From Stappia sp. (lineage in GTDB: Bacteria > Pseudomonadota > Alphaproteobacteria > Rhizobiales > Stappiaceae): a stretch of 64,000 nucleotides of DNA. Both the position numbers and the translations under genes were made by a program. The DNA is taken from assembly GCA_002722295.1 (NCBI GenBank), contig PBLF01000021.1, forward strand, positions 62,001-126,000. The letters are read 5' to 3'. Of this stretch, positions 15,740 to 24,664 are shown in pieces; the stretch's first letter is position 1, and every line of letters starts with the position of its first letter. The notes under the pieces are model-generated. The model saw nothing but the letters and a program-made list of their open reading frames with translations, was not told the origin of the DNA and ran no database searches.

Positions 15740-17032
15740 CTACCAGCCGTCGCGGCGAAGTGCCTTGAGGTCACGTGCAAGCGTGGCAATGGTCTCGCGT
15801 GAAGTCGAGTGACCGCTTAGCGCGGCGTGTATCCTTGTGAAGATTGCTTGGGAGACCTGGGGGTAACGTGTCCCTGTCACGCCTGACGGTCGGGCAAAGG
15901 TCATGTCGAACGTATCGCGCAGCTTTTCGAGAAACGGCACTGCAGCCAGCACGTCGGGATCCCGGTAAAGCGCCGGAATCGTCGGATTGAAGCTTGCGCG
16001 TATGGCGCGGCGTTTCTGCTCGGCCCGGCCTGTGAGGTAGAGGACGAGGTCGGCAGCCTCGCGCGGGTAGATCGTGTTTCTGGCGACGGCCAACTGCCAG
16101 CCGCCGAGCGTTCCGCCGGCGGGTGCGCCATCCGCGCCACGTGGCAGATGGGCGACACCCACCTTGTCCCGTACGGTGCTGTCCTCGCCGTTGACGAGTG
16201 CCCAGGCATACGGCCAGTTGCGCATGAAGACGGCGTTCCCGGACTGGAAGACCCGACGGCTTTCCTCTTCCGTGTAGTTGAGAACGCCAACCGGGGCGAT
16301 GTGCCCTATCCAGGATGCGGCAAGGGCAAGAGCCTGCTCGGCCGCGGGGTTGTCGATGGAGATCTCTCCGTCGGAGGCAATGAACATTCCGCCACCGAAG
16401 CTTGCCACCCATTCCAGGGCGACACACGTAAGCCCCTCGTAGGCCCGTGCCTGAAAGACAAAACCCCAAAGATGGGGCTGACCATCCAGCCGTTCCGAGC
16501 GCTGGACAGCCTCAGCCGTGGAGGTCAGTTCCTGCCAGGTGGTCGGGACAGATTTGCCGTATTTTTCCAGCAGGTCCTTGCGATAGTACAGGAGCCCGGC
16601 GTCGCCGAACCAGGGCATGGCGACCAGGCGCCCCTCGACGGTATTGTTGGCTATGCTTGCAGGGAAATGTTCTGCCACGGCATCTTGCGCGTAGGGTGAG
16701 AGATCCATCAGCCCGCCGGCAAGGAGCCCCGGCCAGTAGACATCGATCTGAAAAACATCGATGTCACTCGTGCCGCCGGAGAGGATCTGCTGATACAGGG
16801 CCAGGCGCTCGGTGCTGGAATTCGGCGCCGGAATCACCGTGACATTGTGGCCGGTCTCGCGCTCCCAGGCCTGCACACCCTCGCGGCATACCCGATATTC
16901 CATCGCAACGGCGCCACAGGAGATGGTCAGTGTCGCGGCCAGGGCGGGTGATGAGATGGGCAGGCCCGGGAACCCTGGCAGAGAGACGCCGGCAGCAAGC
17001 ACAGTAGCCAAAAGCGCCAGCCGGCGGGTCAC
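15740..17032 (-). CDS. Orphan sugar ABC transporter substrate-binding protein (ThuE/trehalose-maltose-like)
   Basis: 430 residues with a signal peptide beginning TRRLALLATVLAAGVSLPGF. The mature part matches family 1 sugar-binding proteins: ERLALYQQILSGGTSDIDVF, QIDVYWPGLLAGGLMDLSPY and VAMPWFGDAGLLYYRKDLLE, the region that shapes the sugar site in ThuE-type proteins. The start is GTG 17032, with GGGAGGA 9 bases upstream; an in-frame ATG at 17152 gives a non-signal leader. No permease or ATPase gene is adjacent, so it must share a transporter encoded elsewhere or have a sensory role. Confidence 0.9.
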   Translation of the reverse strand: MTRRLALLATVLAAGVSLPGFPGLPISSPALAATLTISCGAVAMEYRVCREGVQAWERETGHNVTVIPAPNSSTERLALYQQILSGGTSDIDVFQIDVYWPGLLAGGLMDLSPYAQDAVAEHFPASIANNTVEGRLVAMPWFGDAGLLYYRKDLLEKYGKSVPTTWQELTSTAEAVQRSERLDGQPHLWGFVFQARAYEGLTCVALEWVASFGGGMFIASDGEISIDNPAAEQALALAASWIGHIAPVGVLNYTEEESRRVFQSGNAVFMRNWPYAWALVNGEDSTVRDKVGVAHLPRGADGAPAGGTLGGWQLAVARNTIYPREAADLVLYLTGRAEQKRRAIRASFNPTIPALYRDPDVLAAVPFLEKLRDTFDMTFARPSGVTGTRYPQVSQAIFTRIHAALSGHSTSRETIATLARDLKALRRDGW

Positions 17033-17503
17033 GGGTCCATTCCTCCCAGTGTTCCCCTTTGCCTGCATGTGGTCGCATGCAAACCGGAGCTTCTTTCCAT
17101 CGCGACAGTGAAAAGCGGTCACCGAAGGTGAGCGACGCGCTTCGCGATGCATTCTTGATACAAAGCGTGAGGGACGCGCTTTGCCAAGTTAATATTTCGC
17201 TGGGTGGAACAGCTTCGGGAAAATGCGGTTATCGTCCGTGATGTGAAGTTGCAAAGGGCAGCGTGGGACCGCTGCGGGGCACCTCGAGCGAACGGCTCTT
17301 GCGTAAAAATATCAATATAATACATTGTAATGTAATATAAAAACACGACTGATTGACGTATTGGTCAATAAACTTCTTGCCCGTCATGCGATGAAATGGA
17401 ATCGTGGAGGTCGAAATGTGTGATCCCGGCTGTCCCGAACGGATGAAGGGGCGCCAGGAACAAGGCCGGCGAAGCGGTCGGTGACGGGAAGGGAGAAACG
17501 GTC
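17033..17503. other. Divergent regulatory interval before the thiolase gene
   Basis: No gene is supported. The interval holds an imperfect 18-bp direct repeat (17128-17145 and 17167-17184, 16 of 18 identical), a markedly AT-rich segment (17300-17345) with a TACATT/AATGTA dyad (17321-17334), and the operator-like dyad at 17352-17369. Confidence 0.6.
17352..17369. promoter_or_regulatory. Operator-like inverted repeat ATTGAC-N6-GTCAAT
   Basis: Two perfect 6-base arms (17352-17357, 17364-17369) separated by 6 bases lie just after the AT-rich promoter-like tract and ~135 bp before the thiolase start. The spacing suits a TetR- or GntR-type dimer controlling fatty-acid genes; the regulator is unknown. 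Confidence 0.5.
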
Positions 17504-18670
17504 ATGACAGCTGCAATTGTGGGATGGGCGCACACGCCTTTCGGCAAGCATGCCGACGAGACGGTCGAGAGCCTCATCGTGTCGGTGGCGCGCGATGCCA
17601 TCGCCGATGCCGGCTTCGAGCCGGGCGATATTGACGAGATCGTTCTTGGCCACTTCAACGCGGGCTTTTCGGCCCAGGACTTTACGGCGTCGCTGGTGCT
17701 GCAGGCGGATCCGGGTCTGCGGTTCAAGCCCGCAACGCGCGTGGAGAACGCCTGCGCGACTGGCTCGGCCGCTGTACAGCAAGGCGTGCGTGCGGTCTCA
17801 AGCGGTGATGCGCGCGTGGTTCTGGTCGTGGGCGTGGAGCAGATGACCACGTCTCCCGGTCCGGAGATCGGCAAGAACCTCCTCAAGGCATCTTATCTGG
17901 CGGAGGAAGGCGATACGCCAGCCGGTTTCGCCGGCGTTTTCGGCAAGATCGCCCAGTCCTATTTCCAGAAATACGGTGACCGTTCAGATGCGCTGGCCGC
18001 CATTGCCGCCAAGAACCACAAGAACGGCGTCAACAATCCCTACGCGCAGATGCGCAAGGACCTCGGCTTCGACTTCTGCCGAAACGAGAGCGAAAAGAAC
18101 CCCTTCGTCGCGGGGCCCCTGAAGCGTACGGACTGCTCGCTTGTCTCCGACGGCGCGGCAGCACTTGTTCTGACGGACATTCCCACGGCGCTCGGTCGAG
18201 ACAAGGCGATCGCATTCCGTGGCACGTCTCACGTGCAGGATTACCTGCCAATGTCCAGGCGCGATATTCTGGCCTTCGAGGGATGCTCCGCCGCATGGCG
18301 CAAGGCGCTTGCCGATGCGGGGGTGACGCTCGACGACCTGTCCTTCGTCGAAACCCATGACTGCTTCACCATCGCCGAACTGCTGGAATATGAGGCCATG
18401 GGCCTTACGGCGCCGGGCGAGGGGCATCGCGCCATCCTCGAGGGCTGGACACAGATGGATGGCAAGCTGCCGGTCAATCCGTCCGGGGGGCTCAAGTCCA
18501 AGGGTCATCCCATTGGCGCCACGGGCGTGTCCATGCATGTGCTTTCCGCCATGCAGCTCAGCCAGCGGGCCGGCGACATCCAGGTCAGGGATGCGGAACT
18601 TGGTGGCATCTTCAACATGGGCGGCGCTGCGGTCGCAAACTACGTGTCGGTCCTTCAGGCCCTCAAGTAG
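17504..18670 (+). CDS. SCP2-type thiolase / acetyl-CoA acetyltransferase
   Basis: 388 residues. The nucleophilic cysteine is in RVENACATGSAAVQQGVRAV (about residue 86). The second block HDCFTIAELLEYEAMGL and the C-terminal NPSGGLKSKGHPIGATGVS motif with its catalytic His are those of SCP2-like thiolases, not of PhaA/FadA, which end in a CxGxGxG block. It probably catalyses thiolytic cleavage or condensation of an acyl-CoA. It stands alone on its strand with its own terminator. Confidence 0.92.
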   Translation: MTAAIVGWAHTPFGKHADETVESLIVSVARDAIADAGFEPGDIDEIVLGHFNAGFSAQDFTASLVLQADPGLRFKPATRVENACATGSAAVQQGVRAVSSGDARVVLVVGVEQMTTSPGPEIGKNLLKASYLAEEGDTPAGFAGVFGKIAQSYFQKYGDRSDALAAIAAKNHKNGVNNPYAQMRKDLGFDFCRNESEKNPFVAGPLKRTDCSLVSDGAAALVLTDIPTALGRDKAIAFRGTSHVQDYLPMSRRDILAFEGCSAAWRKALADAGVTLDDLSFVETHDCFTIAELLEYEAMGLTAPGEGHRAILEGWTQMDGKLPVNPSGGLKSKGHPIGATGVSMHVLSAMQLSQRAGDIQVRDAELGGIFNMGGAAVANYVSVLQALK

Positions 18671-18722
18671 GAACAACACGGGAGGCTGAAGCTCCTGCCG
18701 GTTTCAGCCTGAATACGCAAGG

Positions 18723-18759
18723 AAGGGGCGCGAGCGCGAATGCGCTGGCGCCCTTTTTC
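18723..18759 (+). terminator. Thiolase terminator
   Basis: A nested hairpin (outer GGGCGC at 18726-18731 with GCGCCC at 18748-18753, inner AGCGC/GCGCT around GAAT) is followed by TTTTT. A weaker AGGCTGAA/TTCAGCCT stem (18683-18710) lies just upstream. Confidence 0.75.
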
Positions 18760-18778
18760 GTTTGCGTCGCCGGCCGGC

Positions 18779-19480
18779 TCAGTAGAGCGCTGCCTCCAGA
18801 TGGCGGGCGAGGTCGAGCAGATCGAACGCCACGATATCCCACGCTTCCGCCGGTGCCAGATCGGCCTCCTGATGGGGGCCGTGCTCTCGTGGCCTGGAGA
18901 AGAACCCGGTCCTGAAGCCGCTGGCCCGGGCAACCGCGAGATCGGCATTGTGGGCCGAAACGATCATGATCTGTTCGGGGTCAAGCGCAAGGAGGCGCGC
19001 CGACGCCAGATAGTGCTCGGGGTCCGGAAGGCGAGTACCGGTTATGTCCGGTCCGATGATTATGTCCCACGGCAGGCCCGCGGTCTTGGCGAGCCAGGTC
19101 ATGGTCGAGACGGGAGCATCGCAGCAGGGGGCGATGACATACTCGCGGCGTAGCGCCCGCAAGCCTGGCACGGCATCCGGCCAGGCCGGAAGGCGCTCCC
19201 ATGCCCGTACCAGCGTCTCGTAGTCCCGTTCCGTCAGCGGCAGCTCGCCTGCGTGAGCACGAAGTGCCGCCTCGAGACCGGTGCGGCAGCTTGCCTTCCA
19301 GGAGCCGGATGATGTTCCGGCCCTTGCCTGCTCCTGCCTTATCTGGTCGACCCAAGTCCCGGTAAGCGCGGGTATGTCGATGTCGGCGCCGAAACGGGCG
19401 AGTCCGCGTCCCAGTCCCTCCGTCAGCCCCTTGCGCCAATCCACGATGGTTCCGAAAACATCAAAGAAAATTGCTTTCAC
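18779..19480 (-). CDS. HAD-superfamily hydrolase, 2-haloacid dehalogenase-like
   Basis: 233 residues. The nucleophile loop is AIFFDVFGTIVDWRKG, with Asp first, as in L-2-haloacid dehalogenases. The third and fourth motifs are GPDITGTRLPDPEHYLASAR and IMIVSAHNADLAVARASGFR. The lysine normally found just before P-D-P in dehalogenases (K-P-D-P) is replaced by Leu, with Arg one position earlier, so dehalogenase activity is doubtful. The start is uncertain: GTG at 19480, 19483 or 19492 are all in frame and none has a strong ribosome site. The gene is divergent from cysG. Confidence 0.82.
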   Translation of the reverse strand: MKAIFFDVFGTIVDWRKGLTEGLGRGLARFGADIDIPALTGTWVDQIRQEQARAGTSSGSWKASCRTGLEAALRAHAGELPLTERDYETLVRAWERLPAWPDAVPGLRALRREYVIAPCCDAPVSTMTWLAKTAGLPWDIIIGPDITGTRLPDPEHYLASARLLALDPEQIMIVSAHNADLAVARASGFRTGFFSRPREHGPHQEADLAPAEAWDIVAFDLLDLARHLEAALY

Positions 19481-19529
19481 CACAGCATGCACCCAGCTTG
19501 AAACTGTCCGAGTGTGGCGGGCCTGACGG

Positions 19530-19554
19530 GGTTGTTCAACCTGTTGAATCAACC
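19530..19554. promoter_or_regulatory. Interrupted dyad between the HAD gene and cysG
   Basis: Arms GGTTG/CAACC and TTCAA/TTGAA flank a CCTG centre, with one extra T on the right side. It lies in the 249-bp divergent promoter region, where a regulator of sulfur assimilation such as a LysR-type CysB/Cbl protein or another factor could bind. Binding is conjectural. Confidence 0.35.
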
Positions 19555-19729
19555 GAGGGTATCCGCGCGTGCTCTGGCATCCGCCTTTTTCGCAGGATGG
19601 TCTATCCGGTGCACTTGGACCGCGCTGCCTCGGCCGCGCCTTCCGGCGCGGGATGTTTTTTCTCCCCCATGCCCCGGCTTTGAAAAGCCATGCCCGGCAC
19701 ACTTCCCCTCAAGCCCTTATGTCTTTGGA

Positions 19730-21214
19730 ATGCTCGACGCAATGCCGGAGACGATTGGCATGGACCGGATGGCGCATACAGATGATGCCGCGCGCGACGA
19801 CCGCAAGCTTGCGGTGTTTCCGACCTTCCACAAGGTCGAGGGGCGACGAGTCGTGGTCGTCGGCGAGGGCGAGGAGGCAGCGGCGAAACTGCGGCTCTTG
19901 AATGAGACCCGCGCCCGTCTCGTGGTCGTTGCCGTGTCTCCGGAAACGGCGCTTTTGTCCGCGATCGAGAAATCCGGGGCCGAACTGGTCGCGGAGCCTT
20001 TCGCGCCCGCGCATCTCCAGGGCGCAGCGCTTGTTTTCGCCGCAAGTGGTGACGAAGCCGTGGACACAGGCGTGGTCCGGGCCGCGCGTGCGGCCGGCAT
20101 TCCCGCCAATGCCGTCGACCGGCCCGAGATCTGCGACTTCTACGTTGGCGCGCTGGTCAACCGCGCCCCTGTTGCCGTTGCCATTACCTCGACGGGCGTC
20201 GGGCCGGTTCTGGCACGCCACATTCGTGCGCGCATCGAAGCGATGTTGCCACGCGAGACCGGAGACCTGGCGCGCCTCGCGGAGAGTTTCCGAACCACGG
20301 TCGCGCGCGTCCTGACCGACGGATCCTCTCGCCGGCGTTTCTGGGCGCGGTTCTTCTCCGGAGCCGTGGCGGCCAATGTCGAGGCGGGACAGCCGGGAGC
20401 TGCGCGCACCGAGGCGCAGAAGCTGCTCAATGGTACGGCGGAGGATGCCGGTTTTGTCTGGTTGGTGGGAGCAGGGCCCGGCGCGGAAGACCTTCTCACG
20501 CTCCGTGCTCAGCGTCTGCTTCAGGAAGCCGACGTGATCGTGCATGACGCGCTGGTCCCCGATGTCGTGGTCGCGATGGGGCGACGTGATGCGGAGCGTA
20601 TTGCCGTTGGAAAACGCAAGGGAGCGCATTCGGTCTCCCAGGGTGAGATCAACCGAATTCTGGTGGACGAGGCCGGGAAGGGACGTCGCGTGGTGCGTCT
20701 CAAGGCTGGTGACCCGATGATCTTCGGGCGCGCGGGAGAGGAGCTGGACGCCCTGCGTGCCGCAGGTGTCGCGCATGACGTGGTGCCCGGCGTTACCGCC
20801 GCGCTGGCGGCCGCCGCCAGCCTGCGCCTGCCGCTGTCGCTGCGCGGTGTCGCCTCGAGTATCGTTTTTGCCACGGGTCACGACCGGGATGGCGAGACCC
20901 TTCCCGCATGGGGCGATCTGGCGCTGAAGGGAGCGACGGTCGCTGTCTACATGGGGCGCACCGTCGCTGGTCGTGTCGCTGCGCGTTTGAGCGAGGCCGG
21001 GCTTTCAGCGGGGACACCCGTCGCGGTGGTCGAGAATGCGGCCCATGCGGACGAGGTCGTTCTGGCCGGGTCCCTTGCCGACCTTGGTGCGCTGTCCGAG
21101 CGCGAGGACGTGAACGGTCCGGTTCTCATCATTATCGGCGATGTGGTCGGCGCGGCGGATCTTGCCGCCGCAGGACCGCTTGCCGCGTCCGAGCGTGCGG
21201 TGGCTGCGGCGTGA
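19730..21214 (+). CDS. cysG: Siroheme synthase (multifunctional CysG)
   Basis: About 494 residues, a full fusion. The N-terminal precorrin-2 dehydrogenase/ferrochelatase half begins at FPTFHKVEGRRVVVVGEGEE (its nucleotide loop is GEGEEA instead of GGGxVA) and includes FYVGALVNRAPVAVAITSTG. The C-terminal uroporphyrinogen III methyltransferase half starts at VWLVGAGPGAEDLLTLRAQR and includes RLKAGDPMIFGRAGEELDAL. It makes siroheme for the sulfite reductase encoded two genes downstream. The start is uncertain (ATG 19730, 19742 or 19760), as none has a clear ribosome site. Confidence 0.93.
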   Translation: MLDAMPETIGMDRMAHTDDAARDDRKLAVFPTFHKVEGRRVVVVGEGEEAAAKLRLLNETRARLVVVAVSPETALLSAIEKSGAELVAEPFAPAHLQGAALVFAASGDEAVDTGVVRAARAAGIPANAVDRPEICDFYVGALVNRAPVAVAITSTGVGPVLARHIRARIEAMLPRETGDLARLAESFRTTVARVLTDGSSRRRFWARFFSGAVAANVEAGQPGAARTEAQKLLNGTAEDAGFVWLVGAGPGAEDLLTLRAQRLLQEADVIVHDALVPDVVVAMGRRDAERIAVGKRKGAHSVSQGEINRILVDEAGKGRRVVRLKAGDPMIFGRAGEELDALRAAGVAHDVVPGVTAALAAAASLRLPLSLRGVASSIVFATGHDRDGETLPAWGDLALKGATVAVYMGRTVAGRVAARLSEAGLSAGTPVAVVENAAHADEVVLAGSLADLGALSEREDVNGPVLIIIGDVVGAADLAAAGPLAASERAVAAA

Positions 21215-21243
21215 CGCATGACGTGAAAGGAAGGCTTGGAAGC

Positions 21244-21552
21244 ATGAAGGCACTGACGGCAAACCGCTTGATCGATGGCGAGGTCGTCTGGCTCGGGCGC
21301 ACCGGCGGCTGGGTCGAGACCCTCGATCTGGCCCGTGTCCTGGAGACGAAGGATGGCGAGGAAGAGGCGCTTGGCATCGGTGCCGAGGCCGTCGCCACAC
21401 GTGAGATCGTGGACCCCTATCTGATCGACCTTCGTCGCAACGGCGATGCCGCCGTCGAGCCCGTCCGCTTTCGCGAGAGAATTCGGGCGCAAGGCCCCAC
21501 GAACCGCCACGACCTCGGCAAGCAGGCCCGGCGGGAAAGTTCTGCTGCCTGA
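21244..21552 (+). CDS. DUF2849 family protein of the sulfate-assimilation operon
   Basis: 102 residues. The sequence MKALTANRLIDGEVVWLGRT with LGIGAEAVATREIVDPYLID is characteristic of the small DUF2849 protein found between cysG and cysI in rhizobial genomes. Its biochemical role is unknown; position suggests a role in assimilatory sulfite reduction. ATG 21244 follows AAGGAAGG; a GTG start overlapping the cysG stop (21211) is also possible. Confidence 0.85.
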   Translation: MKALTANRLIDGEVVWLGRTGGWVETLDLARVLETKDGEEEALGIGAEAVATREIVDPYLIDLRRNGDAAVEPVRFRERIRAQGPTNRHDLGKQARRESSAA

Positions 21553-21641
21553 CAGGCGGCCGCCGCTGCCCGTTTCATCCGGCAGGGCGACGTCCGGCGC
21601 ACGGCACAGGCGCGCCGGCCTGCCCGAGGGAGAGTGAAGAC

Positions 21642-23297
21642 ATGTACCGATATGACGAGTTCGACACCCAGTTCGTGTCCGCCCGTGTCGATCAGTTTCG
21701 TGATCAGGTCAGGCGACGCCTCGCTGGCGACCTGACCGAGGAGCAGTTCAAGCCGCTGCGCCTGATGAACGGGGTCTACCTCCAGCTTCATGCCTACATG
21801 CTGCGCGTTGCGGTGCCCTATGGCACGCTCAATGGTGCGCAGATGCGACGGCTTGCCCATGTTGCGCGCACGTATGACCGCGGGTACGGGCATTTCACCA
21901 CGCGACAGAACATCCAGTTCAACTGGCCGCGGCTCAAGGACATTCCCGATATCCTGGCAGAGCTTGCCGAGGTGGAGATGCACGCGATCCAGACCTCGGG
22001 CAACTGCATCCGCAATGTGACCGCGGACCATTTCTCGGGTGCCGCCGCCGACGAGATCGTCGACCCGCGTCCCTATGCCGAGATCCTGCGCCAGTGGTCG
22101 TCGCTCCATCCCGAGTTCACCTTCCTGCCGCGCAAGTTCAAGATCGCCGTCACCGGCGCGCCGCACGACCGGGCGGCGGTCCAGGTGCATGACATCGGCC
22201 TGCAGGCGGTTCGCGCCGAGGATGGTGGTGTCGGTTTCGCGGTTTATGTCGGCGGGGGACTGGGGCGCACGCCGATGATCGGACGCAAGGTGCGCGATTT
22301 CCTGCCCGAAGAGGACCTTCTGGCTTATTGCGAGGCCATTCTTCGCGTCTACAATCGCTATGGGCGGCGCGACAACAAGTACAAGGCGCGTATCAAGATC
22401 CTCGTCCATGAGACGGGGCTCGAGGCCCTGAAGGCGGACATCGAGAGCGAGTTCGCCGAGACGCGTGGCGGCGTGCTGACGCTGCCGCAATCGGAGATCG
22501 ACCGGATCGTGGCCTATTTCGCCCCGCCAACTCTGGACGGGAATGCGGGCACCGGAGAGTTCGACGTGGCCTGCGCCTCCGATCCCGCGTTTGCCGCGTT
22601 CGCCGAGCGGAATGTGCATGCCCACCACGCCGCGGGACATGCCAGCGTGACGATTTCGCTGAAGCCGGTCGGCAAGGCTCCGGGCGACGCCAGCGCCGAC
22701 CAGATGGATGTTGTCGCGGATCTGGCCGAGACCTACGGGCACGACGAGATCCGTGTCAGCCATGAGCAGAACCTGGTGCTGCCGCATGTCCGCAAGGACG
22801 ATATTCCGGCCATCTTCGCAAGGCTTGCGGAAGCGGGACTCGCAGAGGCAAACGCGGGGCTCGTGACCGACATCATTGCCTGTCCGGGCATGGACTATTG
22901 CGCGCTTGCCACCGCACGCTCGATCCCGGTTGCGGAGCGTATTTCCGAGCGGTTCGCGAGCCAGGACCGCCAGCGGGAGATCGGCGATCTGAAGATCAAG
23001 ATCTCCGGCTGCATCAATGCCTGCGGTCATCACCACGTGGGCCACATCGGCATCCTGGGCGTGGAGAAGAAGGGCGAGGAATTCTACCAGATCACACTCG
23101 GCGGCTCGGCCGACGAAAACACCTCCATCGGTGAGATCATCGGACGCGGCTTTGCCTACGATGAAGTCGTGGATGCGATCGAGAAGCTGGTCGATACCTA
23201 TATCGACTTGCGTGAAAGCCGTGACGAGGACTTCCTCGCGGCCTACCGCCGGGTTGGCGAGGCTCCCTTCAAGGAGGCGCTTTATGGCACGGCTTGA
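21642..23297 (+). CDS. cysI: Assimilatory sulfite (nitrite/sulfite) reductase hemoprotein
   Basis: 551 residues. It has the duplicated ferredoxin-like repeats of sulfite/nitrite reductases (HVARTYDRGYGHFTTRQNIQ, TSGNCIRNVTADHFSG). The four cysteines that bind the 4Fe-4S cluster coupled to siroheme are in IACPGMDYCALA and KISGCINACGHHHVG. It reduces sulfite to sulfide with six electrons. The preceding cysG supplies siroheme, the following cysH supplies sulfite, and in this operon type the electron donor is thought to be ferredoxin or a flavodoxin rather than CysJ, which is absent here. Confidence 0.95.
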   Translation: MYRYDEFDTQFVSARVDQFRDQVRRRLAGDLTEEQFKPLRLMNGVYLQLHAYMLRVAVPYGTLNGAQMRRLAHVARTYDRGYGHFTTRQNIQFNWPRLKDIPDILAELAEVEMHAIQTSGNCIRNVTADHFSGAAADEIVDPRPYAEILRQWSSLHPEFTFLPRKFKIAVTGAPHDRAAVQVHDIGLQAVRAEDGGVGFAVYVGGGLGRTPMIGRKVRDFLPEEDLLAYCEAILRVYNRYGRRDNKYKARIKILVHETGLEALKADIESEFAETRGGVLTLPQSEIDRIVAYFAPPTLDGNAGTGEFDVACASDPAFAAFAERNVHAHHAAGHASVTISLKPVGKAPGDASADQMDVVADLAETYGHDEIRVSHEQNLVLPHVRKDDIPAIFARLAEAGLAEANAGLVTDIIACPGMDYCALATARSIPVAERISERFASQDRQREIGDLKIKISGCINACGHHHVGHIGILGVEKKGEEFYQITLGGSADENTSIGEIIGRGFAYDEVVDAIEKLVDTYIDLRESRDEDFLAAYRRVGEAPFKEALYGTA

Positions 23298-24033
23298 GAC
23301 ATTCGCCGATGGTGCCGATGGACTTGTCGCGGAAGCGGTAAGGCTTGACCGGCTCTACCGTGGCGCACGGGCGCGGGAAATTCTCTCGGTCGCACGCGAT
23401 CGCTATGGCGACGGGCTGGCACTGGTCTCCTCCTTCGGCGCCGAGTCGGCGGTACTCCTGCATCTGGCGGCCGAGGTCGACCCGACGATTCCCGTGTTGT
23501 TCATCGACACGCGCAAGCTTTTTCCCGACACGCTGCGCTACCGCGACACGCTGGTCGAGCGTTTCGGCCTCACGGACGTACGCACGCTCGGCCCGGATCG
23601 GGACGACCTTGCCGAACGCGATCCGGGTGGATCGCTTTGGATGTCGGACACCGACACCTGCTGCGACATCCGAAAGGTGCGTCCGCTGGCGCGTGGACTT
23701 GCAGGGTTTTCCGCATGGATTTCCGGGCGAAAGCGCTTCCAGGCGAGTTCGCGTTCCGACATTCCCGTCTTCGAAAGCGACGGTCTGCGGATCAAGGTGA
23801 ACCCGCTTGCGGATTGGGATCCGTCGGATCTCCGGGCCCATGTGGTCGAACACGACCTTCCCGCCCACCCACTGGTGGCAAAGGGGTACCCCTCGATCGG
23901 CTGCATGCCGTGCACCAGCCCGGTGGCCGAGGGAGAGGATCCACGTGCCGGACGCTGGCGGGGCAAGGACAAGACGGAATGCGGCATCCATCTCGCGCTG
24001 CCGCTCGAGAATGAGCAGGGAGCGGGGATCTGA
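23284..24033 (+). CDS. cysH: Adenylylsulfate (APS/PAPS) reductase
   Basis: 249 residues. The PP-loop region ALVSSFGAESAVLLHLAAEV and the substrate segment FIDTRKLFPDTLRYRD are typical. Cysteine pairs that bind a 4Fe-4S cluster in APS reductases are present (DTCCDIRKVRP and SIGCMPCTSP), and the catalytic Cys is in KTECGIH. The cluster ligands argue for APS rather than PAPS as substrate. ATG 23284 overlaps the cysI stop by 14 bases. Confidence 0.95.
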   Translation: MARLETFADGADGLVAEAVRLDRLYRGARAREILSVARDRYGDGLALVSSFGAESAVLLHLAAEVDPTIPVLFIDTRKLFPDTLRYRDTLVERFGLTDVRTLGPDRDDLAERDPGGSLWMSDTDTCCDIRKVRPLARGLAGFSAWISGRKRFQASSRSDIPVFESDGLRIKVNPLADWDPSDLRAHVVEHDLPAHPLVAKGYPSIGCMPCTSPVAEGEDPRAGRWRGKDKTECGIHLALPLENEQGAGI

Positions 24034-24035
24034 CC

Positions 24036-24566
24036 ATGACTGCGACGCTATACCGCGACGGGGCCTTTGTGCCCGATGACTGGACCTTTCTCGATCTCGA
24101 GGCTCCCGTTCCCGACGCGGGCGAGGCGATCGTGCTTCCGCTCGAGCGGTTTCTGGAGGTCTTTTCCGGTCTTGGCCCGGACCTGCGGCTTGGTGTCCTC
24201 GTGGCAAGCGGCGAGGATGTCTCCAGGCTCGTCCCGCATCTCGACCGGGTTGAGATGGTCGCGGTCGATTTTCCCGTGTTCTCAGACGGTCGCGGCTATT
24301 CGAGTGCCCGTCTCCTGCGTCAGCGCATGGCGTTTTCCGGTGAGATCCGCGCGGTCGGCGATGTCCTTCTCGACCAGATTCCGCTCATGAAGCGGGTTGG
24401 TTTCACGGCATTCTCCATAACCCATGAGCCGACGCGGCGCGCGCTGGAGGCTGGTCAGGACGTCGGCGTCCCGCTATATCTCCAACCCGTCGGATGCACG
24501 CGTGAAGTGCCCGGCGGCGCCCGGTCATGGGCGCGGCGCCCCTCCACCGGTGCGCAGCAATACTGA
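24036..24566 (+). CDS. DUF934 family protein (CysX-like) of the cys operon
   Basis: 176 residues. It shows the DUF934 pattern: DGRGYSSARLLRQRM, then VGDVLLDQIPLMKRVGFTAF. These proteins accompany cysI/cysH in many proteobacteria and have been called putative oxidoreductase or sulfite reductase accessory proteins. The last ~25 residues (after LYLQPV) are Arg/Pro-rich and unlike the family, perhaps a low-value extension. It starts 2 bases after the cysH stop. Confidence 0.88.
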   Translation: MTATLYRDGAFVPDDWTFLDLEAPVPDAGEAIVLPLERFLEVFSGLGPDLRLGVLVASGEDVSRLVPHLDRVEMVAVDFPVFSDGRGYSSARLLRQRMAFSGEIRAVGDVLLDQIPLMKRVGFTAFSITHEPTRRALEAGQDVGVPLYLQPVGCTREVPGGARSWARRPSTGAQQY

Positions 24567-24664
24567 AGCCGGATCGCCCGGATGCGGTTATTTTGGCCAG
24601 CACGTGCAGTGCAAGCTGATTGAGTTTCAAGAAGACCCGAGATCTTGACGTCAAGGATAGAGCC

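Noticed and set aside
17128-17184. The 18-bp direct repeat as a mobile-element or CRISPR remnant
   Set aside because: Only two imperfect copies exist, without spacers, cas genes or transposase; a loosely similar word near 4670 is probably chance.
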